Assembly: GCF_001421325.1 (NCBI RefSeq) | Contig: NZ_LMJY01000019.1 | Location: 1-64,000 of the forward strand | DNA from: Novosphingobium sp. Leaf2 | GTDB taxonomy: Bacteria; Pseudomonadota; Alphaproteobacteria; Sphingomonadales; Sphingomonadaceae | Reading direction: 5' to 3' | DNA: 64,000 bases | Part shown: positions 16,845 through 24,133 of the stretch, piece by piece | Layout of the letters: each line of letters opens with the position of its first letter | Numbering within the stretch: the stretch's first letter is position 1 | The notes under the pieces: model-generated | Database searches by the model: none | Seen by the model: only the letters and a program-made list of their open reading frames with translations | Told to the model about the DNA's origin: nothing | Position numbers and translations under genes: made by a program

Positions 16845-17239
16845 CCTCTCGGCCGATCGCTTCGATATCCGTGAGGGGGGCGCCCATTTTATCGAACTGA
16901 AAGGTTGGGTGCCGGCCAGCCAACAGGGGCGCCAACGGAAACGTATCGTAGCTGCCGCCATGAACTGTGACCGGTATGTCAGCCAGCGCAGCGTCGAGGA
17001 TGTCGCACACGGCATCCGCATCCATACCGACCGCCCGGTCGTCATATGCCAAGCCATGGATTTGCTGCGAGCCCGTATTCTACTGCGGGTCGGAAGCCAC
17101 GCGCGCCGGGACTGGATCAGTGTCGTGAATCGCAAGACGGCCCGCCAGGCGTCCCGACGAAAAAGGCAACTTCGATCGGGAAGCTGTGTTCGTTCAGCGA
17201 ACTGGCCTCGAAGTCCAGGGTGGCAATCAGGCGGGACAT
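16831..17239 (-). pseudogene. Decayed DnaQ-like 3'-5' exonuclease
   Basis: Three minus-strand frames together give one exonuclease of the DEDD fold. From ATG 17239 the first frame reads SRLIATLDFEASSL and FPIEVAFFVG (the D-x-E motif), then stops. A second frame continues with LRFTTLIQSRRAWLP. A third frame gives QQIHGLAYDDRAV and VHGGSYDTFPLAPLL (the IHG motif and the second Asp). At least two frameshifts are needed to join them. The C-terminus ends at 16831 without the final His/Asp motif. This is a relic of a small exoribonuclease-like gene. It shows that this part of the island is eroding. Confidence 0.65.
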
Positions 17240-17272
17240 GTGCCCGCCAACCCGATCGCTTAAAGCATCCGT

Positions 17273-18010
17273 TCACTGTGCCAGTTGGGACTGCAGCTCC
17301 TGCTTGACCTGCGCGGCAGCGGACTGCGCGTCTCGTGCTGTTGCGTCCGTTTGAGCGTTCGCGGCATCAGCAGCGTCACGCTCGGCTCGAGTCGGGCCAG
17401 TTCCATCGCTTTCACTTTGTCCGTTTGTGGGGGGCGTCGCAGACTGTGTGTGCTCATCACTCTGGCGCCTTTTCCAGTCTTCGATCGGCTCGCCGTTGAG
17501 GCGCATATCGTCGGCGAAAGACCCGCGATCGAGTACGATGGAAAACGCGCTGGTCTGCGGATCGTCTACTGCCCCGCCAAAGTCGATCAACCAGCGTAGC
17601 TTGCGCAGCTGCAAGATTGCCTGTCCGTCAGTCTCGTTGCTTTCATCAATTTGCAAAATGCCGTGGCACATGATGCGCGTCACCGGCATTGATTTGTCCC
17701 GTGCATCCGCATCGACAATAACATCATGAAACGAGGTGCGCGCCTGCTTGAAACCCTCGCTGATCTGGCGCGGGTCGATGAGCAACACCGCATCGCCAGC
17801 ATTTTTAAACCAGGCTTTATAAAGGATGCCTTTGACCTCCTTGGCGACGACATCCTGGACATCTTCCCGGTCACAGGCCTGCTGGGCAACCGACGAGGTA
17901 TCGCTGCGATCCGGGCTATGCCCTTGATCTTGATCGCTGGCGGGAACGTTACACCCCAGCAAGCTGACTAGGGGCAAGGCGGCAACGAAAAAGCGTGAGC
18001 CAAGCTTCAT
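17273..18010 (-). CDS. Predicted lipoprotein of unknown function
   Basis: A 245-residue protein started at ATG 18010, with GGAG eight bases upstream; the longer frame to 18196 lacks a signal peptide. MKLGSRFFVAALPLVSLLGC is a lipoprotein signal with the lipobox LLGC. The mature part has a central domain (about 50-175) with two further Cys residues, then a long low-complexity tail rich in Ala, Gln, Thr and Asp that may form a coiled coil. No family is recognised. It follows the membrane-anchored protein gene at 18075 by 64 bases on the same strand. The three consecutive genes look like one envelope module. Its role cannot be stated. Confidence 0.6.
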   Translation of the reverse strand: MKLGSRFFVAALPLVSLLGCNVPASDQDQGHSPDRSDTSSVAQQACDREDVQDVVAKEVKGILYKAWFKNAGDAVLLIDPRQISEGFKQARTSFHDVIVDADARDKSMPVTRIMCHGILQIDESNETDGQAILQLRKLRWLIDFGGAVDDPQTSAFSIVLDRGSFADDMRLNGEPIEDWKRRQSDEHTQSATPPTNGQSESDGTGPTRAERDAADAANAQTDATARDAQSAAAQVKQELQSQLAQ

Positions 18011-18074
18011 GGGCGCACTCCAATGAGATGATGATATAGGTTGATTTGTCCACGAGCAGTCAGTCGCTGGCGGG

Positions 18075-18830
18075 CTAGATAGTGCAAACGTGGAACCGTG
18101 TTCCGTCGATGGTCGCTCGGCCCGCGCCATCGGCATCGAACGCGTGGACGATGTCCGGCACACTATCGCCCTTCTTGCCATCGCGACTGACGACAACCTG
18201 ATTTCGGGTTATCAGACTGCGATCGCTCGGGTCGTACCAGAAGGCACCGATCGTGCCCGATTCCGTCGTCCCGTGAAACTCAGCGAAGAAGTCGAAGATG
18301 GTAATCCCGGGAATGTAGCTGGTGGTGTCGCCACCAAACTTGAGCATTGTGTCGCCGTCCGAGTTGTTGCAAAACTCACCGGGTTTGCCGCTACCATCGA
18401 CCAAGACGAACCCGGAGGCATCGGCTTGGCCTGTCACCGTCTCGGTCCAGCTGCGCAGCATTTGCTCGCCATCTTGCTGCGCCTGGCGCGGCGTTGGCGA
18501 TGCGTCGGGTACAGGCTGGGACGCAGGCTGATCAGCAGCCTGGGGTGCTGATTGGGATGCTACCTCAGGCGGGGCATGATCTCGGTGCGCGGGCAACGCC
18601 AACGCCAGGAAAAACAGATACGCCCCGGCCACGCCGATTATGACAATGTACACCAAGCCTTTAAGATAAGGGACGACAGTATCCTGCCAGAACGATTTGC
18701 GAGGCAGATGTGGATGAGCGCGCCTGTCTGGGGCGGCAAACGACCAAGGCGGACGAACCGACGATCGGTGGGGTTCATTGCTGTCGGGAACCTCCTCCCA
18801 TTCCGCGTCGATGATGTCGTCGCCGCTCAC
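18075..18830 (-). CDS. Membrane-anchored protein with a periplasmic domain
   Basis: A 251-residue protein with an acidic N-terminal cytoplasmic segment of about 55 residues and one membrane helix (LVYIVIIGVAGAYLFFLALAL). A Pro/Gln/Ala-rich linker of about 45 residues leads to a C-terminal domain of about 125 residues in the periplasm. That domain has a Cys at each end (EFCNN and FHVCTI), possibly a disulfide. The start overlaps the stop of the upstream gene (ATGA), so the two are coupled. No known family is recognised. The layout is like that of a bitopic adaptor linking cytoplasm and envelope. Confidence 0.6.
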   Translation of the reverse strand: MSGDDIIDAEWEEVPDSNEPHRSSVRPPWSFAAPDRRAHPHLPRKSFWQDTVVPYLKGLVYIVIIGVAGAYLFFLALALPAHRDHAPPEVASQSAPQAADQPASQPVPDASPTPRQAQQDGEQMLRSWTETVTGQADASGFVLVDGSGKPGEFCNNSDGDTMLKFGGDTTSYIPGITIFDFFAEFHGTTESGTIGAFWYDPSDRSLITRNQVVVSRDGKKGDSVPDIVHAFDADGAGRATIDGTRFHVCTI

Positions 18831-19882
18831 TGTTTTGCCTCCCGCGTGGTGGAACCCTGGCCCGATTTCGAGACGGTGCCGCCATGATCGCCTCCGACTT
18901 CACGTCCTGCTTTAAGTTGCTCGCCATCCACGTAGATCTGGCTTATCAACTGTTCGGCCTGCGCGGCGGTAAAAGTCCTTACGGACGCGTAGGGAAACGT
19001 TACGACCTCCCACTTGGGTCGGTTGCCCAAAACCGTGAAGCGCATGTCGAGATCATGGATCGAGCGATCGACAATGCCGCCAGCGATACCCGTGCCGACG
19101 TTATAGCGGCACACGATAGCCTGATTGCTTGACGAAACGAGACGACCGTTTTCAAGGTGTCCTGACGAGCCGACCTTGAACTTCGATAAGGCGGGCGTGC
19201 CCAGCGTGTCGAGCCACGCGTTGTAAGCGGGGAACAGATCATCGCTGATTTCCCAATGCGATGTGCAAGACTTCGCATACTGGATTTTCATGGCGAGTTC
19301 CCGCGGCGAGACCGGCGATCCCAGCGGCTGCGTGCTGCCGGGCTGCGTGCCGGCAGGCTGCTGGTCGCGTTCATCGCGCCACGCCGTGATCCAGCCCGAG
19401 ACGGCTGCCTTAGCGCCGGAGTCCACGAAGGACACTACCTTCCACCCACCGCCGTCGCGGGACATGTTGGCAACGACGTCGCCGCCCCAGAGGGGATCGT
19501 TGTTGAAGTGCGCAGCGTCTTGCGGTGCCATCGTAAGAGCAAAGCGCATAGTGCAGCGGCCCTCGGTATTGCCACCGCTCCAGCCCACAAAGGTCCAGTC
19601 GTCGATGTGAGCGCGGTCGATAATTTCCTCGGCTAATGAGTTGCCCTTGGCGATCGCGATGCGCTCACCACCGCCAGTGTCAAAGACATGGTAGCCCAGC
19701 ATGTACCCCGCATACGCCGTTGCCAGATTCTGGTTGGAGCAGACCGCTTTCATCTGCGCGCTGACTTTGGAGTTCGATGCCAGACTGCCCCCTGAATTAC
19801 CGACATCTTGCGCAGCGCAAGGGGCTGGACCGATGCCAGCAATCGGTAAGGTGCAGATTAATAATCGTGCCGCACGGCGCAT
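18827..19882 (-). CDS. Predicted periplasmic protein with two related halves
   Basis: A 351-residue protein starting at ATG 19882, which has GGAGG seven bases upstream; the frame is open to 20134. A signal peptide ends near PAPCAAQ. The mature protein seems to hold two copies of one domain. Each has a Cys near a strand, a D/R-x-M-R-F strand (RCTMRFALT and DLDMRFTVLG), then a W-x-V-V segment (GGWKVVSF and KWEVVTF). They are joined by a QPAGTQPGSTQ linker. The C-terminal tail is polar. It is coupled by ATGA overlap to the membrane-anchored protein, and a lipoprotein gene follows. Together they look like a secreted three-part envelope system of unknown job. Confidence 0.6.
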   Translation of the reverse strand: MRRAARLLICTLPIAGIGPAPCAAQDVGNSGGSLASNSKVSAQMKAVCSNQNLATAYAGYMLGYHVFDTGGGERIAIAKGNSLAEEIIDRAHIDDWTFVGWSGGNTEGRCTMRFALTMAPQDAAHFNNDPLWGGDVVANMSRDGGGWKVVSFVDSGAKAAVSGWITAWRDERDQQPAGTQPGSTQPLGSPVSPRELAMKIQYAKSCTSHWEISDDLFPAYNAWLDTLGTPALSKFKVGSSGHLENGRLVSSSNQAIVCRYNVGTGIAGGIVDRSIHDLDMRFTVLGNRPKWEVVTFPYASVRTFTAAQAEQLISQIYVDGEQLKAGREVGGDHGGTVSKSGQGSTTREAKQ

Positions 19883-20143
19883 GACTTTGCCTCCATCAGT
19901 CATGGAGGCCCCGGCGCGAAGCCGGGTGTTAGGAACCCTGCGCACGCACAAGGCGTCGCCGCCTTTAGGCGAGCCTTGGACATGCGCGGCGACCACCCGG
20001 CCGAGAAAACTCGACCGGTGCGCACGACAAGAGGTTCCTACGCCTCCCCCGCGGGACTGACCGCAGGTGGGTTGGCTATGCGATGCTACTGCGTGGCAAT
20101 CAAGTAGCAGTGTGTTGTCGGTTGGTTTAAACATGCCCGCCCC

Positions 20144-20503
20144 CTACCAATCCGATGCCAGCATGACGGTAAGCACCCTCGATGTGACGGCGGGGTTGTC
20201 GGGATCGTCCGATCCGAACTTCAAATCCTTGTCGTAGTAATCGATCTTCCAAAGCAGATCGTAGCCCCACAAGGTCATGGTACCAAAGTCGCGCTCGCCG
20301 TAAGGATCGCTACCCGGCCCGAATTCATCGTAAGCGGCCAGCGCCGCTGCGAGAACGTCAGCATCGAAGCCTGTTATGTGCTTCACATTCCGGGTGATCA
20401 GGATCGCGCCCCCGGTGCCGGTGGTGCGCAGGTGATCGTTAAGGCGGGCTATCGCTTCGGCGCGGGAGGCGAGCGCGGTTTCGCCGGTCGTCCGTTTTGA
20501 CAT
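20144..20503 (-). CDS. DUF3768 domain protein
   Basis: A 119-residue protein started at ATG 20503 with GAGGA upstream; the longer frame to 20566 is less likely. It matches the DUF3768 pattern as I know it: AIARLNDHLRTT near the N-terminus, the aromatic/acidic core DPYGERDFGTMTLWG, then WKIDYYDKDLKFGSDDP and the C-terminal RVLTVMLASDW. DUF3768 proteins are short, cytoplasmic, and common on plasmids and integrative elements of alphaproteobacteria. Their function is not known. It lies 260 bases upstream of the exported three-gene cluster on the same strand. Confidence 0.8.
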   Translation of the reverse strand: MSKRTTGETALASRAEAIARLNDHLRTTGTGGAILITRNVKHITGFDADVLAAALAAYDEFGPGSDPYGERDFGTMTLWGYDLLWKIDYYDKDLKFGSDDPDNPAVTSRVLTVMLASDW

Positions 20504-20645
20504 GGTGGAAGTCCTCGGATTGCACGCAGCCGCCATCATCCCACGTGACCCGTCACGAAGGCCCAATGGCGGCTGGATTGTCTATGGAATGGCGTGCCCC
20601 CGATGTGATCGAGCGATCTGCGGGGCTGCCGTTGCTGGGATGCGG

Positions 20646-21281
20646 TTACTTGCCCGTCGCTGGATTGCGGACTTGCCCGATAAGGCGGTCAAGTTCCGAC
20701 TTGGCGGCTATGGCCTTTTCAGTGGCCTTGCCGACCGGAAGCAGCGCCTTGTCGAGATCGTTTTGTTCGAAACCTTGCGCGAGCAGTTCGGCTTGCACGG
20801 CCACAGGGAAGAACAGACGCGTTGCCGATTCGTCGCGAACCATCCCCAGCTTCAAGAGCGGGGCCACCACCTTATCGTCGTGGATGACCGTTTCCGCACG
20901 CGCCTGCAGGCCGGGCCGGAACGCAAGTTCAAGGCCGAACCGCGTCGGGGCGGCACCGACCGCGACGCCAATCCAACTGAAGCCTTCCTCGTCCTCAGCT
21001 CCGATCTCCGTGAGTTCGAGCCAAGCATCGCCGGTACCAACGCCTCGCACCATCTTCCACTCGGGGCAGACGACCCTGGCCGTCCAGTCGATTTCAATCA
21101 CCTGCCAAGGCGCAGTGGCGACTTTGGTGATCGCTTGAACGGATGCCCGCATCATGCGTTCGCTGAGAGCGCCGATGGCAAGCTCGCCATCAGCTTCGAC
21201 CCGCTCGATGTTGCGCACCACCGCCCCGGCCCGTTCCAGGTCGTCCATCGATGATGTTGTTTTCACTTGTTGTTTATCCAC
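20646..21281 (-). CDS. Hypothetical protein of the integrative element
   Basis: A 211-residue protein. The start chosen is GTG at 21281, with GAGGA seven bases upstream; the frame is open to 21425 but without a better start. It is soluble, without signal or membrane segments, and mixed alpha/beta by appearance (WQVIEIDWTARVVCPEW, FSWIGVAVGAAP). The C-terminal region is helical and charged (NDLDKALLPVGKATEKAI). No family is recognised. It sits between the integrase and the DUF3768 gene, a common cargo or regulator position in such elements. Confidence 0.55.
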   Translation of the reverse strand: MDKQQVKTTSSMDDLERAGAVVRNIERVEADGELAIGALSERMMRASVQAITKVATAPWQVIEIDWTARVVCPEWKMVRGVGTGDAWLELTEIGAEDEEGFSWIGVAVGAAPTRFGLELAFRPGLQARAETVIHDDKVVAPLLKLGMVRDESATRLFFPVAVQAELLAQGFEQNDLDKALLPVGKATEKAIAAKSELDRLIGQVRNPATGK

Positions 21282-21526
21282 GTTGCAGTCCTCGTTCGTA
21301 TGGAGTGCCCCTAGGGACCTCCACCGACCGAAGGGCCGATCTCGCGGACAACGACTTGCCGACGTCTGGGCTTTGCACCCTATGTACCGAGCAAGTGTAA
21401 ATCTCCTCCGGATTGTATCCGGCATCCCTTAGGACAAGTTTTTTGTAAAAAATCGCTGACCAATCCAATTTATTAGAAGATCAACGCAAAATCATCTTAT
21501 AAGATTTCGAAGAATTTGTCAAAACT

Positions 21527-21576
21527 GCCGATTTTCGGCGTTTTTTTGGCAGCGTATCATGCGGAATTCGATCCGC
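21527..21576. terminator. Hairpin with T-run and a second hairpin downstream of the integrase
   Basis: The first hairpin is GCCGA-TTT-TCGGC (21527-21539), followed on the plus strand by G and seven T. On the minus strand, four T follow two bases after the stem, so it could end transcripts in both directions. A second inverted repeat, GCGGA-ATTCGA-TCCGC, lies at 21561-21576, nearer the integrase stop at 21592. The gap 21282-21591 is otherwise AT-rich and without genes. Confidence 0.55.
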
Positions 21577-21591
21577 GAATCACTTCCGAAA

Positions 21592-22827
21592 TTAAGTGTT
21601 CTGCGGAATTTTGAAGCAGTATTCAGCCCATGCCGTCATCAACTCTCGGCGCTTCTCAAGCGCTCTGCCGCGCCGGTAAGCCCGTTCGACGGAAGACGCC
21701 ACGGTATGTGCAAGCGCCATTTCGATTTCCTCTCGGCCGAATTGGGTCGTCTCGCCCGCCCAGTCGCGGAACGTCGAACGAAAGCCATGTACCGTGATAT
21801 GACCATAGCCCATCCGCTTCAGAAGCTGGGACAGCGCCATGTCCGACAGCGATCCACTACGCGGCGCTGGAAAGACGTAATCTGCCGGCTTGAGTCCTGC
21901 TTCGTGGACCGACGTCAACACCTTCAGCGCAGCATCGCTCAGCGGCACCTCATGGGTGACCCCCGCTTTCATGCGGTCGGCTGGCACCGTCCATAAGCGG
22001 GCCCCAAGATCGACCTCACCCCAGGTCATGCCGCGCACTTCCCCGGATCGGCCTGCTGTCAGAATGACGAATTCCAGCGCTCGTGCAGCTACCGCAGGTC
22101 GCCCCTGCAAATCTGTGACGAATTGCGCCACGCTGCCAAACGGCAAGGCGGGATGATGTTTAACCGCCGTCTTGCTGCGCTTGGGCAGTAGCAGATCGAG
22201 GTGCCCCCGACCTCGTGCCGGGTTTTCGCCAGTGCGCAGGCCTTTGACCTTGGCGGCATCAAGAACGCGCTCGATCCGTCCCCGAAGCCTGGAAGCCGTC
22301 TCGGCCTTGCTCAGCCAGATCGGCTGCAGCACAGCCAGAATCTGCTCCGTGGTCACCTTATCGATCGGGACGGCGAATAGCGGCTGCGCGTAGGTCGTCA
22401 GCGTATTGCGCCATTGCTGCCGATGCTTGGGATTCTTGAAGCCGTCCTCGATGCTGTCGATCAACGCGATCGCGAACTTGCCGAATGTGATGATTGATTC
22501 GCCGGGCGCGTCCGCCTTCTTGGTCTTGAGACGCTCGGCGCGAGGATCGACGCCATCCAGCAGCATCTCTCGCATCTGAGCGGCCAACTCTCGGGCTTTC
22601 GCAAGGCCAACATCCGACACAGAGCCTAAGCCCATTTCGACCTTCGTTCCCCCACCAGTGCCTTTGATCCTGAACTGCCCCTTGGGCTTCAACGTCCCGA
22701 TGAACTGCCAAGATCGGCCATTGGGGCGCACACGAAGGTACAGACCACCGCCATCGCTATAGACGCCGGGCTTGGTGATCGTCGTCACCTGGCGAGCCGA
22801 AAGTTTGTTACGCGCGTGCGAGGGCAT
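21592..22827 (-). CDS. P4-type tyrosine integrase
   Basis: A 411-residue site-specific recombinase of the P4/DUF4102 type that inserts mobile elements at tRNA genes. It has the N-terminal arm-binding domain (PGVYSDGGGLYLRV), a core-binding domain, and the catalytic residues: Arg in TAGRSGEVRG, His and Arg in HGFRSTFRDW, the second His in ALAHTVASS, and the nucleophile Tyr in VERAYRRG. The ATG at 22827 is about 180 bases from the 3' end of the tRNA-Ser gene, the usual position for such an element. Length and motifs are complete, so it is probably active. Confidence 0.92.
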   Translation of the reverse strand: MPSHARNKLSARQVTTITKPGVYSDGGGLYLRVRPNGRSWQFIGTLKPKGQFRIKGTGGGTKVEMGLGSVSDVGLAKARELAAQMREMLLDGVDPRAERLKTKKADAPGESIITFGKFAIALIDSIEDGFKNPKHRQQWRNTLTTYAQPLFAVPIDKVTTEQILAVLQPIWLSKAETASRLRGRIERVLDAAKVKGLRTGENPARGRGHLDLLLPKRSKTAVKHHPALPFGSVAQFVTDLQGRPAVAARALEFVILTAGRSGEVRGMTWGEVDLGARLWTVPADRMKAGVTHEVPLSDAALKVLTSVHEAGLKPADYVFPAPRSGSLSDMALSQLLKRMGYGHITVHGFRSTFRDWAGETTQFGREEIEMALAHTVASSVERAYRRGRALEKRRELMTAWAEYCFKIPQNT

Positions 22828-22936
22828 GATTTTCGGCTTTTAGCAGCTGCTAGACGGCCGATCTAGGCATAAATTTGAGCATAGTTTTTGCACGGCTTCC
22901 CGCGATTTTCTACGAACGGCGATGAACAGAAATCCG

Positions 22937-22970
22937 CGCAAAAGGCGCAGAAATCCTGCGCTTTTGGCGT
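22937..22970. repeat. Hairpin and 12-bp repeat shared with the tRNA variable arm
   Basis: An inverted repeat with 14-base arms, 12 of which pair (22937-22950 and 22956-22969, 5-base loop), lies between the integrase and the tRNA. Its right arm contains CGCTTTTGGCGT (22959-22970), which occurs again exactly at 23041-23052 inside the variable arm of the tRNA-Ser gene. The spacing is 82 bases. It may be an integrase arm site, a relic of repeated insertion, or chance. Confidence 0.4.
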
Positions 22971-23008
22971 CCGCGACAGTGCGTTGAAGATCGTGAATGT
23001 ACAGGGGG

Positions 23009-23099
23009 TGGCGGAGCGGGAGGGATTCGAACCCTCGATACGCTTTTGGCGTATACTCACTTTCCAGGCGAGCGCCTTCGACCACTCGGCCACCGCTCC
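23009..23099 (-). tRNA. tRNA-Ser (anticodon GGA)
   Basis: Read on the minus strand, the gene starts GGAGCGGTGGCCGAGTGG and ends CCGCTCCG-CCA, giving a 7-bp acceptor stem GGAGCGG/CCGCTCC, discriminator G and an encoded CCA. The anticodon loop CTGGAAA gives GGA for serine. A long variable arm (TATACGCC...GGCGTAT type pairing) is as expected for class II tRNA-Ser. The T-loop GGTTCGAATCCC is standard. The 3' end points to the integrase, so this is the likely attachment site of the element. Confidence 0.95.
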
Positions 23100-23177
23100 G
23101 CATGCACTGGTAAGGCGCTGGCCCCTAGCGTGCGGCGTGGGGTTTCGCAAGCGGCGTTGGACTGGCATGATGGGTTC

Positions 23178-24119
23178 ATGCGCATATTTCTTTCCCTGCT
23201 CGGTTTCGCAGCATTTTCCGCATCCGCCATGGCGGCGGACAAAGCCCCTGCTCCGTTGACGCCCAACGCGATCGTTGCGGCGGCGACTGCTGGCGACTGG
23301 GTGCGGATCGCCCCGGACGACCTGCTGGTTATGGACCTTGCGCCAGATGCTGCGGGCCACGCGCGCCGGGTGGTCATACAGGTGATGCCGCCGCCCTTTT
23401 CGCAAGGGTGGGTCCAGAACATTCGCACGCTGGTCAAAGCCCACTGGTTCGACGGGATTGCCGTTGTGCGCGTGCAGGACAACTACGTCGTGCAATGGGG
23501 CGACCCTGATGGCGAGATGCCCGGCAAGGCGAAGACGCTACCGGCGGGTCTGCTGACAGTGCCGCAAAGCGAGTATGTCTCGCCTCTAACCGCCGGGGAT
23601 GCCACCGCTGGGCCGGTTGCATTCACCAACGATGCCTACGCGCCGCTGGCGACGTTCGAGGGGGGGTGGCCGATCGGACGTTCGCAAAGCGCCAAGTGGC
23701 CCCTGCACTGCTACGGCATGGTTGGCGTGGGGCGCAACCTGTCGCCCGATACCGGGACCGGCGCGGAGCTTTACACGGTGATCGGGCATGCGCCGCGCCA
23801 GTTGGATCGCAACATCGCACTGGTGGGCCGAGTGATTGCCGGCATGGAAAACCTCTCGTCCCTGCAGCGCGGGACCGGCGATCTTGGCTTTTACAAGACC
23901 GCGCCGGAGCGCACGCGGATCACGTCGGTGCGGATCGGCGGCGGGGTGAAGGATCTGCCCGCCTACGAATATCTTTCCACAAACAGCCGCGCCTTTGCCG
24001 CGTATGCCCATGCGCGCGCGAACCGCAAGGATGACTTCTATATCCAGCCTGCCGGCGGGGTCGAGGTATGCAACGTGCCCGTCCCGATCCGCGAGGTGCT
24101 CGTCGCCGGGAAACGCTGA
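23178..24119 (+). CDS. Secreted cyclophilin-type peptidyl-prolyl isomerase
   Basis: A 313-residue protein started at ATG 23178; the frame is open to 23046 through the tRNA but only this start gives a signal peptide (MRIFLSLLGFAAFSASAMA). The cyclophilin domain follows, with VVIQVMPPPFSQGWVQNIRTLV at the start and VAFTNDAYAP and CYGMVGVGR in the core. It is longer than simple cyclophilins and resembles periplasmic sphingomonad isomerases that assist protein folding in the envelope. It stands alone between the tRNA and the convergent rel/spoT gene. Whether the catalytic Arg/Phe set is intact was not checked residue by residue. Confidence 0.8.
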   Translation: MRIFLSLLGFAAFSASAMAADKAPAPLTPNAIVAAATAGDWVRIAPDDLLVMDLAPDAAGHARRVVIQVMPPPFSQGWVQNIRTLVKAHWFDGIAVVRVQDNYVVQWGDPDGEMPGKAKTLPAGLLTVPQSEYVSPLTAGDATAGPVAFTNDAYAPLATFEGGWPIGRSQSAKWPLHCYGMVGVGRNLSPDTGTGAELYTVIGHAPRQLDRNIALVGRVIAGMENLSSLQRGTGDLGFYKTAPERTRITSVRIGGGVKDLPAYEYLSTNSRAFAAYAHARANRKDDFYIQPAGGVEVCNVPVPIREVLVAGKR

Positions 24120-24133
24120 CCCGTCCGTCTCTG

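Larger units (their letters stand above)
11300..23060. mobile_element. Integrative element next to tRNA-Ser (left boundary uncertain)
   Basis: The stretch from the tRNA 3' end leftwards holds an intact P4-type integrase, an AlpA-like regulator, a Rep-like protein, a DUF927-like protein, a DUF3768 protein, a decayed exonuclease, unknown cargo and a frameshifted second recombinase. This content fits an integrated plasmid-like or satellite-like element. I looked for a second copy of the tRNA 3' end (GATTCGAACCC and neighbours) to the left and found none. The left boundary near 11.3 kb is only the point where gene type changes. The element may extend past position 1. Confidence 0.55.

Noticed and set aside
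16629..17276. 215-codon minus-strand frame
   Set aside because: Only a short part matches the decayed exonuclease; the rest is a shadow that also covers the gene at 16332.
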